Notes under the pieces: generated by a model
What the model saw: only the letters and a program-made list of their open reading frames with translations
Told to the model about the DNA's origin: nothing
The model's database searches: none
Assembly: GCA_038325665.1 (NCBI GenBank)
Contig: JBBQJF010000048.1
Span: 1 to 21,730, forward strand
DNA from: CAUJGQ01 sp038325665
GTDB lineage: Bacteria; Chloroflexota; Dehalococcoidia; CAUJGQ01
Length of the DNA: 21,730 nucleotides
Direction of reading: 5' to 3'
Position numbers and translations under genes: made by a program
Part shown: in pieces, positions 14,437 through 21,490 of the stretch
How positions within the stretch are numbered: position 1 is the stretch's first letter
How the letters are laid out: every line of letters starts with the position of its first letter

Positions 14437-15252
14437 TCATGGCAGCTTCCAGCCGAGCCAGTTGCACAGCGCCCGTCCCATGACCAGCTCCTGGCCGCCT
14501 CCCGTGAGCCACGGCAGCTCCTCGGTAAACATCGTCACGCATTGCCGCCACGAGCATGGCATGCGCGTGATATCCGTTCCCCAGAACATCCGCTCGGGGC
14601 CGAATGCGTCATACATCTGCTGGAGGTAGCCGTGGATGTTGCGATACGGATACGGCTCGCTGGAGTAGCTCGGCGCGCCCGTCGCTTTGAGGGCGACGTT
14701 GGGATGACGCGCCAGCGCCAGCAACTCGCCGAGATTCGCGAACGCGGCCTCGTCTTTGGCGCGTCCCACTCTGCCCAGGTGATCGACGATCAGCTTCAGC
14801 CCGGGGTGTCGCTCGGCTATCTGTCCCACCGTCGGCAAAAAATCCCCCGCGAGCAGGGCGACGGGCAGACCGGCGCGCTCGGCGGCCGGCCACAGCCAGT
14901 CAAGCGTACCGTCCGTTGGCCACGACTGCTGATGTGGCTCCAGGAATGTGAGCCGCAGCCCCAGCATGCCCGGTTGGCGTGTCCAGCCGTCGAGCAAGTC
15001 GCGGCTCTCCGGGCGATCAAGCGGAACCTTCCCCAGGATCGCGAGCCGGTCAGGATGCCGGCGGGCGGCCTCGAGCGCGAGCTCCTGCGAATTCGGGTCC
15101 CACCCGGGCGGATGGATCACTGCCGCATCGACCCCGGCCTCGTCCATCTCCGTGAGCAGGTCGGCGTCCGTGAAGTCAGCGACCTGACGGTGAGGAGGAC
15201 GGGTGGGCACATGGTCGCGCCAGATGTGGACCTGGGCATCGACGATCAGCAT
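14437..15252 (-). CDS. Amidohydrolase-2 family metal-dependent hydrolase
   Basis: A 271-residue TIM-barrel hydrolase or decarboxylase of the Amidohydro_2 family, which usually opens lactones or decarboxylates aromatic acids. It starts LIVDAQVHIW, where the first His of the usual HxH is Gln (Q7) and H9 is kept. Further family markers are VIHPPGWDPN, LGLRLTF, IVDHLGR (metal/substrate His) and RMFWGTDI (catalytic Asp). The start at 15252 has AGGAGG 6 bases upstream; a longer frame upstream runs through the heptad repeat and is not credible. No transporter or other catabolic gene lies close by to indicate the substrate. Confidence 0.85.
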   Translation of the reverse strand: MLIVDAQVHIWRDHVPTRPPHRQVADFTDADLLTEMDEAGVDAAVIHPPGWDPNSQELALEAARRHPDRLAILGKVPLDRPESRDLLDGWTRQPGMLGLRLTFLEPHQQSWPTDGTLDWLWPAAERAGLPVALLAGDFLPTVGQIAERHPGLKLIVDHLGRVGRAKDEAAFANLGELLALARHPNVALKATGAPSYSSEPYPYRNIHGYLQQMYDAFGPERMFWGTDITRMPCSWRQCVTMFTEELPWLTGGGQELVMGRALCNWLGWKLP

Positions 15253-15268
15253 TGGGGCCTCCTGGCTT

Positions 15269-15282
15269 GGGTCATGGGTCAT
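15269..15282. repeat. Heptad repeat, site 3 (GGGTCAT x2)
   Basis: Two perfect 7-base units followed by a degenerate one (GGGGTGC), just upstream of the amidohydrolase ribosome site. On the minus strand they read ATGACCC, the same unit as the 19132 site. Confidence 0.65.
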
Positions 15283-15380
15283 GGGGTGCGGGTAGGGGTG
15301 ACTGGCGTGGCGGTGCGGCAACGATTAACGAGAGGGTTCCGGCGCTCTCGCGGCACGGGCGACGTTCAGACGGCGGGCTG

Positions 15381-15983
15381 TTAGGCGAATAGCTCGGCAA
15401 CGGTCAAGATCAGATCGGGGAAGGCCGCGGGTGCGAGCGTGCCGTCACGTCCGATGACTGCCTCGTACTGGTAGCGGCCGTCCCGCGGCTGGCGGTACAC
15501 CAGCACGCGCTCCCCCTCCAGGTCCACGATCCACAGTTCGGGGATGCCGGCGGCGGCGTAGCGCGGCGCCTTCACGTCGCGGTCGTAGCCCAGCGTGGTG
15601 TCGGCGACCTCGATGATCAGGAACAGATCCTCGGGGCCGGGATGGGACCCCGCGTAGCGGTCGGCGCGGGGGCGGGCCAGCGCCAAGTCCGGCTCCGGCT
15701 CCCCGTCCGACGACAGCCGCACCGGGTTCTGGATCGCGACCACTCCCCGCCCCGCCAGCCCCACGACAGACCATTCGTTAAGGAAATTTACGCATCCCGC
15801 GTGGCGGCTGCCGATGGCGGCCATATGGACAATCTCCCCGTCAATCAGCTCGACCCGCTCGTCCTCGTGGAGGATGCCGGCCGCGCCCATCCGTTCGTAC
15901 TCCTCGGCCGTGAAGCGCCGCCGCGCCGGACGGTCATCCGCCGTGCCGCCCCCCGTTCGTGGCGCCGCTGCTGCCTCGGCCAT
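15381..15983 (-). CDS. Uma2-family (DUF820) restriction-endonuclease-fold protein
   Basis: A 200-residue protein with the PD-(D/E)xK nuclease fold of the Uma2 family. This family is greatly expanded in cyanobacteria and Chloroflexota and has no settled role. Visible features are FTAEEYERM near 24-32, RVELIDGEIVHM (43-54), EPEPDLALARP with D99, LFLIIEVADTTLGYDRDVK with E125 and K138, then YAAAGIPELWIVDL. All expected acidic/basic positions are present, so it is probably active. The ATG at 15983 follows AGGAGG with 7-base spacing. It stands alone; a TAGAAT -10 lies upstream. Confidence 0.9.
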   Translation of the reverse strand: MAEAAAAPRTGGGTADDRPARRRFTAEEYERMGAAGILHEDERVELIDGEIVHMAAIGSRHAGCVNFLNEWSVVGLAGRGVVAIQNPVRLSSDGEPEPDLALARPRADRYAGSHPGPEDLFLIIEVADTTLGYDRDVKAPRYAAAGIPELWIVDLEGERVLVYRQPRDGRYQYEAVIGRDGTLAPAAFPDLILTVAELFA

Positions 15984-16011
15984 CGTCGTCCTCCTGTCCT
16001 ACTCGCTGCCC

Positions 16012-16017
16012 ATTCTA
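16012..16017 (-). promoter_or_regulatory. -10 box of the Uma2 gene
   Basis: TAGAAT on the minus strand (5/6 to consensus), about 29 bases upstream of the ATG, leaving room for the AGGAGG site. No good -35 is seen. Confidence 0.35.
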
Positions 16018-16212
16018 CGCCTCTGTTGTTGTCGCGACCGTCCACGGAGTGAATCTGGTCCGTGCGTTGGACCTGATTTCCAGCACAATGGCGAGAGACA
16101 CCCGATGCACGCCCGTCCCTCGCACGCCTGCCCCCCGCGTCCCGAGTCCGTGAGTTCCGATTCAATGCACTTACCCATGGGAAAAGGTTGTGCATCTGAA
16201 TCCGTGGCCGCG

Positions 16213-17136
16213 TCAGCGCCCCTGGAAGTCGGGCGGGCGTTTCTCGACAAAGGCGCGCTGGCCCTCGGCGCGGTCCTCGGTGGCGGCGGAGCGGTGGACG
16301 GCGTAGCCCTGAAGCTCGTACGCGCGCTCGGGGGGCAGCGGCCAGCCGCCGTACAGCGCCTCCTTGGTGTAGGCGAGCGCCGCGGTGGCCGCGCGGGCCA
16401 TCTCGGCGGCAAAAGCATGGGTGACACCGGCAAGTTCACCGTCCGGTACGACCCGTGTCACCAGTCCCAGCCGCTCGGCCTCCGTCGCCGCTACCGGCTC
16501 GCCGGTCAGCGCCATCCGCGCGGCCACACCCACGCCCACGTATTGCTGGAGCAGGTTCGCGCCCGTCGCCATGCCCCGCCGTACGAACGGCGTCGCGAGC
16601 GTGGCCGAGGCGGCGGCGATCCGGAAATCGCACCCCATCGCCAGGTTGAACCCCGCGCCGAAGGCGTAGCCGTTAATCATCGCGATCACTGGTTTGGGCA
16701 GCGCCCGTAGGGCAAAGACGATCCCCGGCCAGCGGCCCTCGCCGCGCACGTAGCGGTCGACGACGTCCTGATATGCCGCGGTACCGGGTTCGGCCACCGC
16801 GACGCCCGCGCCGAATCGCGGCGCGGACCCTCGCGCGGCTGTCTCCTCCCCATCCCCATCCCGCCGTTCCGAGAACGCCGTCCCCGACTTGAGGTCATCC
16901 CCGGCGCAGAATGCGCGGCCAGCGCCGGTCAGCACCACGCAGCGCACGGCGGGGTCATCGCCGCACCGGCGCAAGGCATCGCGCACTTCCACCCCGATGC
17001 GCACGTTGAGCGCGTTGAGCTGCTCCGGTCGATTGAGCGTGAGCGTCGCGACCGCGCCCTCGATCGCGAACAGCAGATGCTCGTACGCGTGCGGATCAAG
17101 GTCGCTCCGCGTGACGGGTGATGCGGAGTCGGTCAT
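16213..17136 (-). CDS. Enoyl-CoA hydratase/isomerase (crotonase) family protein
   Basis: A 307-residue crotonase-fold enzyme acting on an acyl-CoA. Seen are LTLNRPEQLNALN (32-44), the oxyanion-hole segments AFCAGDDL (76-82) and INGYAFGAGFNLA (154-166), and the C-terminal EGQRAFVEKRPPDF. Compared with the mitochondrial hydratase, the two catalytic glutamates (Glu144 and Glu164 in rat numbering) are N164 and F184 here, so it is probably not a hydratase. An isomerase, hydrolase or lyase of the fold is likelier. About 50 extra residues (roughly 84-135, Gly/Ala and charge rich) follow the first oxyanion segment. The ATG at 17136 has AGGAGG 8 bases upstream. It is 69 bases downstream of the acetyltransferase gene on the same strand. 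Confidence 0.85.
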   Translation of the reverse strand: MTDSASPVTRSDLDPHAYEHLLFAIEGAVATLTLNRPEQLNALNVRIGVEVRDALRRCGDDPAVRCVVLTGAGRAFCAGDDLKSGTAFSERRDGDGEETAARGSAPRFGAGVAVAEPGTAAYQDVVDRYVRGEGRWPGIVFALRALPKPVIAMINGYAFGAGFNLAMGCDFRIAAASATLATPFVRRGMATGANLLQQYVGVGVAARMALTGEPVAATEAERLGLVTRVVPDGELAGVTHAFAAEMARAATAALAYTKEALYGGWPLPPERAYELQGYAVHRSAATEDRAEGQRAFVEKRPPDFQGR

Positions 17137-17205
17137 TGTGCGCCTCCTGTGGAGATGGGTGTTGGGTGCCGGCCCCGCCTTTCATCCCCGGTGGGGCGTC
17201 GGGCG

Positions 17206-17844
17206 TCATGTGTCGCTGCCGTATGGGGCGGGCCGTTCTCGGCGCAACTGATCGAGCAGTTCGCGGTAAGCCGGGTCGGTGAGCGACGGCGTGGTCATGA
17301 TCAGGGCATCCTCGCCGTTGTCGGTGTAGTAGCGCTTGCGGATGCCGACGCGGGCAAAACCGTACTTCTGATAGAGCGCCTGTGCGCCGGTGTTCGAGAC
17401 ACGCACTTCGAGTGTGAGCAGGTTCGCCAGCCGCTCGGCGGCGGCGTCTATCGCCTCCGCGACCAACAACTCGCCCAACCCCCGGCGGCGGGCGTCCTCA
17501 CGCACGGCCACGGTCACGATATGCGCCTCGTCCACCATAAACCACAGCCCGAGAAATCCCATGATCCGTTCGTTGCTGGCGGCGGCAGGCGCTCCGGCTC
17601 TCTGCCGGTGACGGCTCGCGAGCAGCCGGGCTAGTCGCCCACCACCCGCCGTGGAAGGCGCCGTGGCCGCGGAGATGCGCTCGACCGCGACGGTATAGCG
17701 CGCGAGATCGCCGCGCTCCAGCTCGCGCTTGTAGGCGGTCGGCGGCCAGCTCGATGGGAACGACGTCCGCTCGATTTCCGCGACACATGGGATATCGGCG
17801 ATCGTCATCAGGCGCAAACGAAACGGGGAGACGGCAGCGCTCAT
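17206..17844 (-). CDS. rimI: GNAT N-acetyltransferase, RimI-like
   Basis: A 212-residue acetyltransferase resembling RimI, which acetylates the N-terminal Ala of ribosomal protein S18 in model bacteria. Features: RLMTIADIPCVAEIERTSFP near the start, then an extra Ala/Gly/Arg-rich segment of about 35 residues, FLGLWFMVDEAHIVTVAV, the acetyl-CoA loop RRRGLGELL, LEVRVSNTGAQALYQKYGF, and RKRYYTDNGEDALIM. The last two blocks are hallmarks of RimI. About 30 extra residues lie at the C-terminus. The ATG at 17844 lacks a strong ribosome site; a TTG nine bases upstream is possible. The substrate is inferred from family only. Confidence 0.85.
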   Translation of the reverse strand: MSAAVSPFRLRLMTIADIPCVAEIERTSFPSSWPPTAYKRELERGDLARYTVAVERISAATAPSTAGGGRLARLLASRHRQRAGAPAAASNERIMGFLGLWFMVDEAHIVTVAVREDARRRGLGELLVAEAIDAAAERLANLLTLEVRVSNTGAQALYQKYGFARVGIRKRYYTDNGEDALIMTTPSLTDPAYRELLDQLRRERPAPYGSDT

Positions 17845-17882
17845 CACAGCCAACCGGCGCGGCTGTCCCGCGGGTTGCCGTC

Positions 17883-17888
17883 ATTCTA
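17883..17888 (-). promoter_or_regulatory. -10 box of the acetyltransferase gene
   Basis: TAGAAT on the minus strand (5/6), about 38 bases upstream of the ATG at 17844. A weak TTCGAG lies 17 bases before it. The same hexamer precedes the Uma2 gene. Confidence 0.35.
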
Positions 17889-18106
17889 GCACCGCCGCTC
17901 CCCGCCTCGAAGCAGAGTCCGCGCCCCGCGCCATGACGTCTGACCGTGCATGATGTGACTGGCCGCGGGTGCCTGCACCCCAGAGGTGGTCGCCCGCCGC
18001 GTACAATGCCACGGACGGTCAATGCGGCCCGCGACGACCATAATTCATACTCAACGAGGATCGCCGTCCCTCGCGGGCAGACCGGCGTCTGACAAGGAGG
18101 TCGCTG

Positions 18107-18601
18107 ATGGCGAACGAGACAAATGACCAGGAGATACCCCTCACCCGTGGCGCCTACGACGACATGCAGCGCGAACTCGATCACCTGCGTACGACCGGCC
18201 GTCGTGAGATAGCAGAAGAGGTGCGCGAGGCCTGGGACTCGGAGTTTGATAAGGACGAGGATGTCGCTGTCCCGGTCATGGCCGCCAAAGAGGATCAGTC
18301 GATGCTTGAGGGCCGGATCGCATTGTTGGAAGAGACACTCGCCCGTGCGACCGTGATCGATGAGGCGGCGGTGCGCGCCAGCGACACGGTGCAGATTGGC
18401 AGTGTCGTCGTGGTGACTCTTGACGACGGCGCCGAGCATGTGTACCAGATCGTGAGCAGCGCGGAGAGCGACCCGTCGTCGGGCAAGGTCAACAGCGAGT
18501 CCCCGGTCGGCGCCGCCGTGCTCGGCAAGCGCGCCGGTGACACGGTGGAGGTGGTCGCGCCCGCCGGCACGCTCCACATGACGATCAAGGAACTGAGATA
18601 G
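18107..18601 (+). CDS. GreA/GreB-like transcript cleavage/elongation factor
   Basis: A 164-residue Gre-family factor: an N-terminal coiled-coil that enters the RNA polymerase secondary channel and a C-terminal FKBP-like domain. N-terminal marks are PLTRGAYDDMQRELDHL and a helix pair ending MAAKEDQSMLEGRIALLEE. The tip (about 44-58) keeps acidic residues (DxxE in FDKDEDVA) but lacks the NAEYHAA of canonical GreA, so it may be a variant factor. The C-terminal domain shows IGSVVVVTLDDGAEHVYQIV, VNSESPVGAAVLGKRAGDTVEV and PAGTLHMTIKEL. The start is secure: AAGGAGG at 18094-18100. A TACAAT at 18002-18007 may be a -10 but has no good -35. It converges with the SnoaL-like gene 23 bases away. Confidence 0.88.
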   Translation: MANETNDQEIPLTRGAYDDMQRELDHLRTTGRREIAEEVREAWDSEFDKDEDVAVPVMAAKEDQSMLEGRIALLEETLARATVIDEAAVRASDTVQIGSVVVVTLDDGAEHVYQIVSSAESDPSSGKVNSESPVGAAVLGKRAGDTVEVVAPAGTLHMTIKELR

Positions 18602-18624
18602 TGCGTGTCGTGTATCTGCCGGCG

Positions 18625-19017
18625 CTAGGTCTGGTGAACCTCGTCCGACTCGTCGAGTCCCGCTGCTTGCAAGGCGGTCAGGAGATCAGGGTGGCGGTAT
18701 AGGTATGCGACGCGGCCGTCGCGCACGCCAAACACGGTGGCGGGCGTCTGGCTCCCCGTGATTTCCCCGGTTTCAGCGGAGCGCCATTGGGCGCTCTGCT
18801 CGACGACCACTATGGCGGCGCGATGGAAAGTCCGCCCGGGATTGAGGCGGATACCGGCGCGGCCCACCCATTCGCGAAGCACGTCGGCGCCTCTCGCGGA
18901 TCCGCGTGGTCCACCTATCTCAATATCGTCGCTGGATAGCGAGACGAGACGGTCAATATCGTTCGCGTTCAGCGCCTCGTGCCATTGTCCGACGACGATG
19001 ACTTCGGATGTACCCAT
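18625..19017 (-). CDS. SnoaL/NTF2-like small protein
   Basis: A 130-residue protein of the NTF2/SnoaL-like cone fold. It begins with a helix ending WHEALNANDIDRLVSLSSDDIEI, has a glycine-rich turn (GPRGSARGADVLREWV), and ends with strands VFGVRDGRVAYLYRHPDLLTALQAAGL. Such proteins are small enzymes or binding proteins; stress and polyketide roles are known in relatives, but nothing here points to a substrate. The ATG at 19017 has no ribosome site; an extended -10 ends 7 bases before it, so the transcript is probably leaderless. Confidence 0.82.
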   Translation of the reverse strand: MGTSEVIVVGQWHEALNANDIDRLVSLSSDDIEIGGPRGSARGADVLREWVGRAGIRLNPGRTFHRAAIVVVEQSAQWRSAETGEITGSQTPATVFGVRDGRVAYLYRHPDLLTALQAAGLDESDEVHQT

Positions 19018-19024
19018 GCATGGG

Positions 19025-19033
19025 ATTGTATCA
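19025..19033 (-). promoter_or_regulatory. Extended -10 promoter, leaderless SnoaL-like gene
   Basis: TGATACAAT (TGn plus 5/6 -10) on the minus strand, with 7 bases between its end and the ATG at 19017. Transcription would begin at or next to the start codon. Confidence 0.5.
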
Positions 19034-19124
19034 ACCTGGATAGCTCAACGTGGGATTCGGCGCAACGGGGCTATGTCGAGGAACAGACCTGATGCTTCCA
19101 GCCGTTCTCCCGCGCGCTCGCCTA

Positions 19125-19152
19125 TGCCCTATGACCCGTGACCCATGACCGC
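19125..19152. repeat. Heptad repeat, site 4 (TGACCCG TGACCCA TGACCGC)
   Basis: Three clear 7-base units, with a degenerate one (TGCCCTA) before them, directly upstream of the histidine kinase gene. A -10-like TACACT (19153-19158) follows at once, so the array occupies the -35 region. Confidence 0.65.
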
Positions 19153-19167
19153 TACACTATCAATGGT

Positions 19168-20271
19168 ATGAACAGCTATGCCCCGACAGTTGCACGTTCC
19201 GATGCGCCGGTTCGCGTTCCGCGGCCGGTGCTGCGGCGCGTGCTCAGCATTCCCTTGCTGTGGAAGGTGCTGATCGTTAACTCGCTGATCGTGCTGCTCG
19301 GCGCGGTTGCCGGCACACTCGTGACTGCACACGTCGCCCGCTCCCGTCCAGACACCCCGGCGGCCGATCTGTTGGTCATGACGGCGCTCATTGGGCTTGC
19401 CTTGAGCGTGGTCGTCAATTTGGCCGCGTTGCGGGCGGCGCTGGCGCCGTTGCGCCGTCTGCAAAGCACGATCGATGCCGTCCGCGGCGGCGATCTTCAG
19501 GCGCGGGTCAACCCGGCGCTGCTCACCGACCCCGAGGTCGAGCGCGTGGGCGAGACGCTCAATGGTATGCTCGACGAGCTGGCGACGGTCCATGCCGAGT
19601 TGCGCGCGGTCTCGGCCGCGATCATCAACGCGCAGGAGGAAGAGCGCCGCCGCATCTCGCGCGAATTGCACGACGACACCGCGCAGGCGCTGACCTCGCT
19701 GCTGCTGTACGCGAAGGCGCTGGAGCAGGGTGACGCCTCGCCCGCGGTGCGCGAGGCGCTGGCCGAGCTGCGCGAGGAGGTCTCGCGCAGCCTGGAGGGT
19801 GTGCGACGGCTGGCGCGCGAGCTGCGGCCGTCCGCGCTCGATGACCTCGGCCTCGTCGCCGCGCTCGAGGGCTACACCCACGAGTTTACCCGTCGCACCA
19901 GCTTGCCGGTGCGGTTCGAGCCGGCCTGTGGCGGCGACCGTCTGCCGCCCAAGGTCGAGCTGGTGCTGTATCGTATCGCCCAGGAGGCGCTGACCAACGC
20001 CGCCAAGCACGCCGGCGCGACGGCCGCGACCGTCACGCTGGTGCGCGAACCCGGCGCCGTCTCTCTCACGGTCAGCGACGACGGTCGCGGCTTCGACCCC
20101 GGCCGCGTGGCGTCGGCAGGCCCCGGCATGGGATTGCTGAGCATGCGAGAGCGGGCTGAACTGGTTGGCGGTTCGCTCATGCTCGCGTCAGCGCCGGGCA
20201 GCGGAACGGCAGTCACTGCTCATATCCCAATGCGCTGGGGACCGCCCACCACCAGTGCCCGGCTCGCGTGA
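19168..20271 (+). CDS. NarL/LiaS-type sensor histidine kinase
   Basis: A 367-residue membrane kinase of the HisKA_3 type. Two membrane helices (about 33-55 and 67-87) are separated by only about ten residues, so there is no real external sensor domain; input must come from the membrane or another protein. A HAMP-like linker (about 88-140) leads to the dimerisation/phosphorylation helix with H168 in RRISRELHDDTAQAL. The ATPase domain has QEALTNAAKHA (N277), DDGRGFD (304-310) and GMGLLSMRERA. The start at 19168 is chosen because a -10-like element sits about 7-10 bases before it, leaving little or no leader, and no ribosome site is seen. Partner: the response regulator 175 bases downstream. Confidence 0.9.
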   Translation: MNSYAPTVARSDAPVRVPRPVLRRVLSIPLLWKVLIVNSLIVLLGAVAGTLVTAHVARSRPDTPAADLLVMTALIGLALSVVVNLAALRAALAPLRRLQSTIDAVRGGDLQARVNPALLTDPEVERVGETLNGMLDELATVHAELRAVSAAIINAQEEERRRISRELHDDTAQALTSLLLYAKALEQGDASPAVREALAELREEVSRSLEGVRRLARELRPSALDDLGLVAALEGYTHEFTRRTSLPVRFEPACGGDRLPPKVELVLYRIAQEALTNAAKHAGATAATVTLVREPGAVSLTVSDDGRGFDPGRVASAGPGMGLLSMRERAELVGGSLMLASAPGSGTAVTAHIPMRWGPPTTSARLA

Positions 20272-20358
20272 CGGCTACCACGACCGGCATCTCGTGGACG
20301 CGCGGCCCGCCTATCGGATTCATCGCCGGACGGGTTATGGCGGGCTTGATGCGATGCA

Positions 20359-20379
20359 GGGCGACCCGGTGGGTCGCCC
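20359..20379. repeat. Perfect palindromic repeat between kinase and regulator
   Basis: A 9-bp perfect stem (GGGCGACCC / GGGTCGCCC) with a GGT loop. A near copy lies at 21470-21490 (19 of 21 identical). No T-tract follows. It could reduce read-through between kinase and regulator or be a dispersed REP-like element. Confidence 0.65.
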
Positions 20380-20446
20380 TCGCCGGTGATATAAGCCCGC
20401 TGACGCGACACGAGCGCCGTGGTTGTCGCGTGATTGGAAGGACCCC

Positions 20447-21106
20447 TTGGAGCGCATTCGCATCCTGCTCGCCGACGACCACCGGCTCGTGCGCTCCGGG
20501 CTGCGGCGGCTGCTGGAAACGCAGTCCGACTTCGAGGTGGTCGGTGAGGCCGGCGACGGCGAGGAGACGGTGGCCGAGGCGCTGCGGGTGCGTCCCGATG
20601 TCGTGCTGATGGATATCGCCATGCCCAAGGGCGGCGGTCTGGAGGCGACGCGGCGGATCGCCGAGGCGGGATTGCCGGCGCGGGTGCTGGTGCTGACCGC
20701 CCACGCCGAGGAACAGTATCTGCTGCCGGTCATCCGTGCCGGCGGCGCCGGCTATCTGCTCAAGAGCGCCGCGGACGAGGAGCTACTCGACGCGATCCGC
20801 GCGGTCCACCACGGCGACGCCTACCTGCCGCCGCCCGCCGCCGCGATGCTGCTGCGCGACTACATGCGCCGCACCGGCGAAGGCGGCGCCGCCCTCGCCG
20901 AGTTAAGCCCGCGCGAGCGCGAGGTGGTGCGCCTGACCGCCGAGGGATACGACGCCCGTGAGATCGGCGAGCGGCTGTACCTCAGCGCCAAGACCGTCGA
21001 AACCTACCGTCGCCGCGCGATGGAGAAGCTTGGCCTGCAATCGCGCGCCGAGCTGGTGCGCTACGCTCTGCGACACGGATTGCTCGGCGCCGGCGACGAT
21101 CACTGA
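20447..21106 (+). CDS. NarL/FixJ-type response regulator
   Basis: A 219-residue two-domain regulator. The receiver has D10/D11, phospho-acceptor D56 (VVLMDIAMP), T84 (VLVLTAHAEEQ) and K106 (GYLLKSAAD). The C-terminal LuxR-type HTH begins LSPREREVVRLTAEGYDA near 157 and ends LQSRAELVRYALRHGLL. I choose TTG 20447 as the start: GGAAGGA lies 4 bases before it and the protein then begins MERIRILLADDH, the normal edge of a receiver. A TTG at 20423 would add eight residues. It should be phosphorylated by the kinase upstream; target genes are unknown, though the antiporter gene downstream is a candidate. Confidence 0.9.
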   Translation: MERIRILLADDHRLVRSGLRRLLETQSDFEVVGEAGDGEETVAEALRVRPDVVLMDIAMPKGGGLEATRRIAEAGLPARVLVLTAHAEEQYLLPVIRAGGAGYLLKSAADEELLDAIRAVHHGDAYLPPPAAAMLLRDYMRRTGEGGAALAELSPREREVVRLTAEGYDAREIGERLYLSAKTVETYRRRAMEKLGLQSRAELVRYALRHGLLGAGDDH

Positions 21107-21127
21107 GCGGGCGATCCACGAGCGCCC

Positions 21128-21236
21128 ATGCCCGCGTCGGGTGCGCTGCTGAATGTCCCGCACTACGACGGCGTTGACCCGACTGGCCGGACGCGATCCG
21201 ATGCCCGCGTGTGGTGCGCTGCTGAATGTCCCGCAC
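21128..21236. repeat. Pair of 36-bp direct repeats with 37-bp spacer
   Basis: Copies at 21128-21163 and 21201-21236 match at 34 of 36 positions, differing only at the 11th and 12th bases. Both contain GGTGCGCTGCTGAATGTC. No third copy is found at the next 73-base interval on either side. Confidence 0.85.
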
Positions 21237-21313
21237 CCCTCGCTTCATCCCGACGCTCCGGCCTGAATCCGAGGCAGCATCGGCGGGTTCGCGTTCATTG
21301 GTGTGGAGGATTC

Positions 21314-21426
21314 ATGTGGGGCCAGCGTTCAGCCGTCATCGCTCAACGATGAGGGAGCGGACACCCACGGATGTGCATATCGCGCACGATGGGTCGCTGA
21401 TCCGCGTGCACGTTCAGGAGACCTGA
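21314..21426 (+). CDS. Possible overlapping micro-ORFs (12 and 25 codons)
   Basis: TGGAGG lies 4 bases before ATG 21314, which encodes MWGQRSAVIAQR and stops at TGA 21350-21352. This overlaps ATG 21349 (ATGA), which encodes 25 residues beginning MRERTPTDVHIAHDG and ending with TGA at 21424-21426. The ribosome site and overlap suggest a leader peptide coupled to a small peptide, but frames this short arise by chance and coding composition cannot be judged. Confidence 0.25.
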
Positions 21427-21469
21427 CCGGTTCCGTGCGGACGCGCCCGCCGGGACGATGACGGAGACG

Positions 21470-21490
21470 GGGTAACCCGGTGGGTCGCCC
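21470..21490. repeat. Second copy of the palindromic repeat
   Basis: GGGTAACCC-GGT-GGGTCGCCC differs from 20359-20379 at two adjacent bases in the left arm, so its stem is imperfect. The shared run ACCCGGTGGGTCGCCC is identical. Confidence 0.6.

Noticed and set aside
17498..18577. A 359-codon minus-strand frame across the acetyltransferase start and the Gre gene
   Set aside because: It overlaps two genes with strong family motifs and has no ribosome site or domain of its own.
20359..20379. Intrinsic terminator of the histidine kinase gene
   Set aside because: The stem is perfect but no T-run follows on either strand, and a near copy occurs elsewhere, so a dispersed repeat is the better reading.
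21128..21236. CRISPR array, because of a 36-bp repeat and a 37-bp spacer
   Set aside because: Only two copies, no third unit at the same period on either side, no typical repeat ends and no cas genes in the window.
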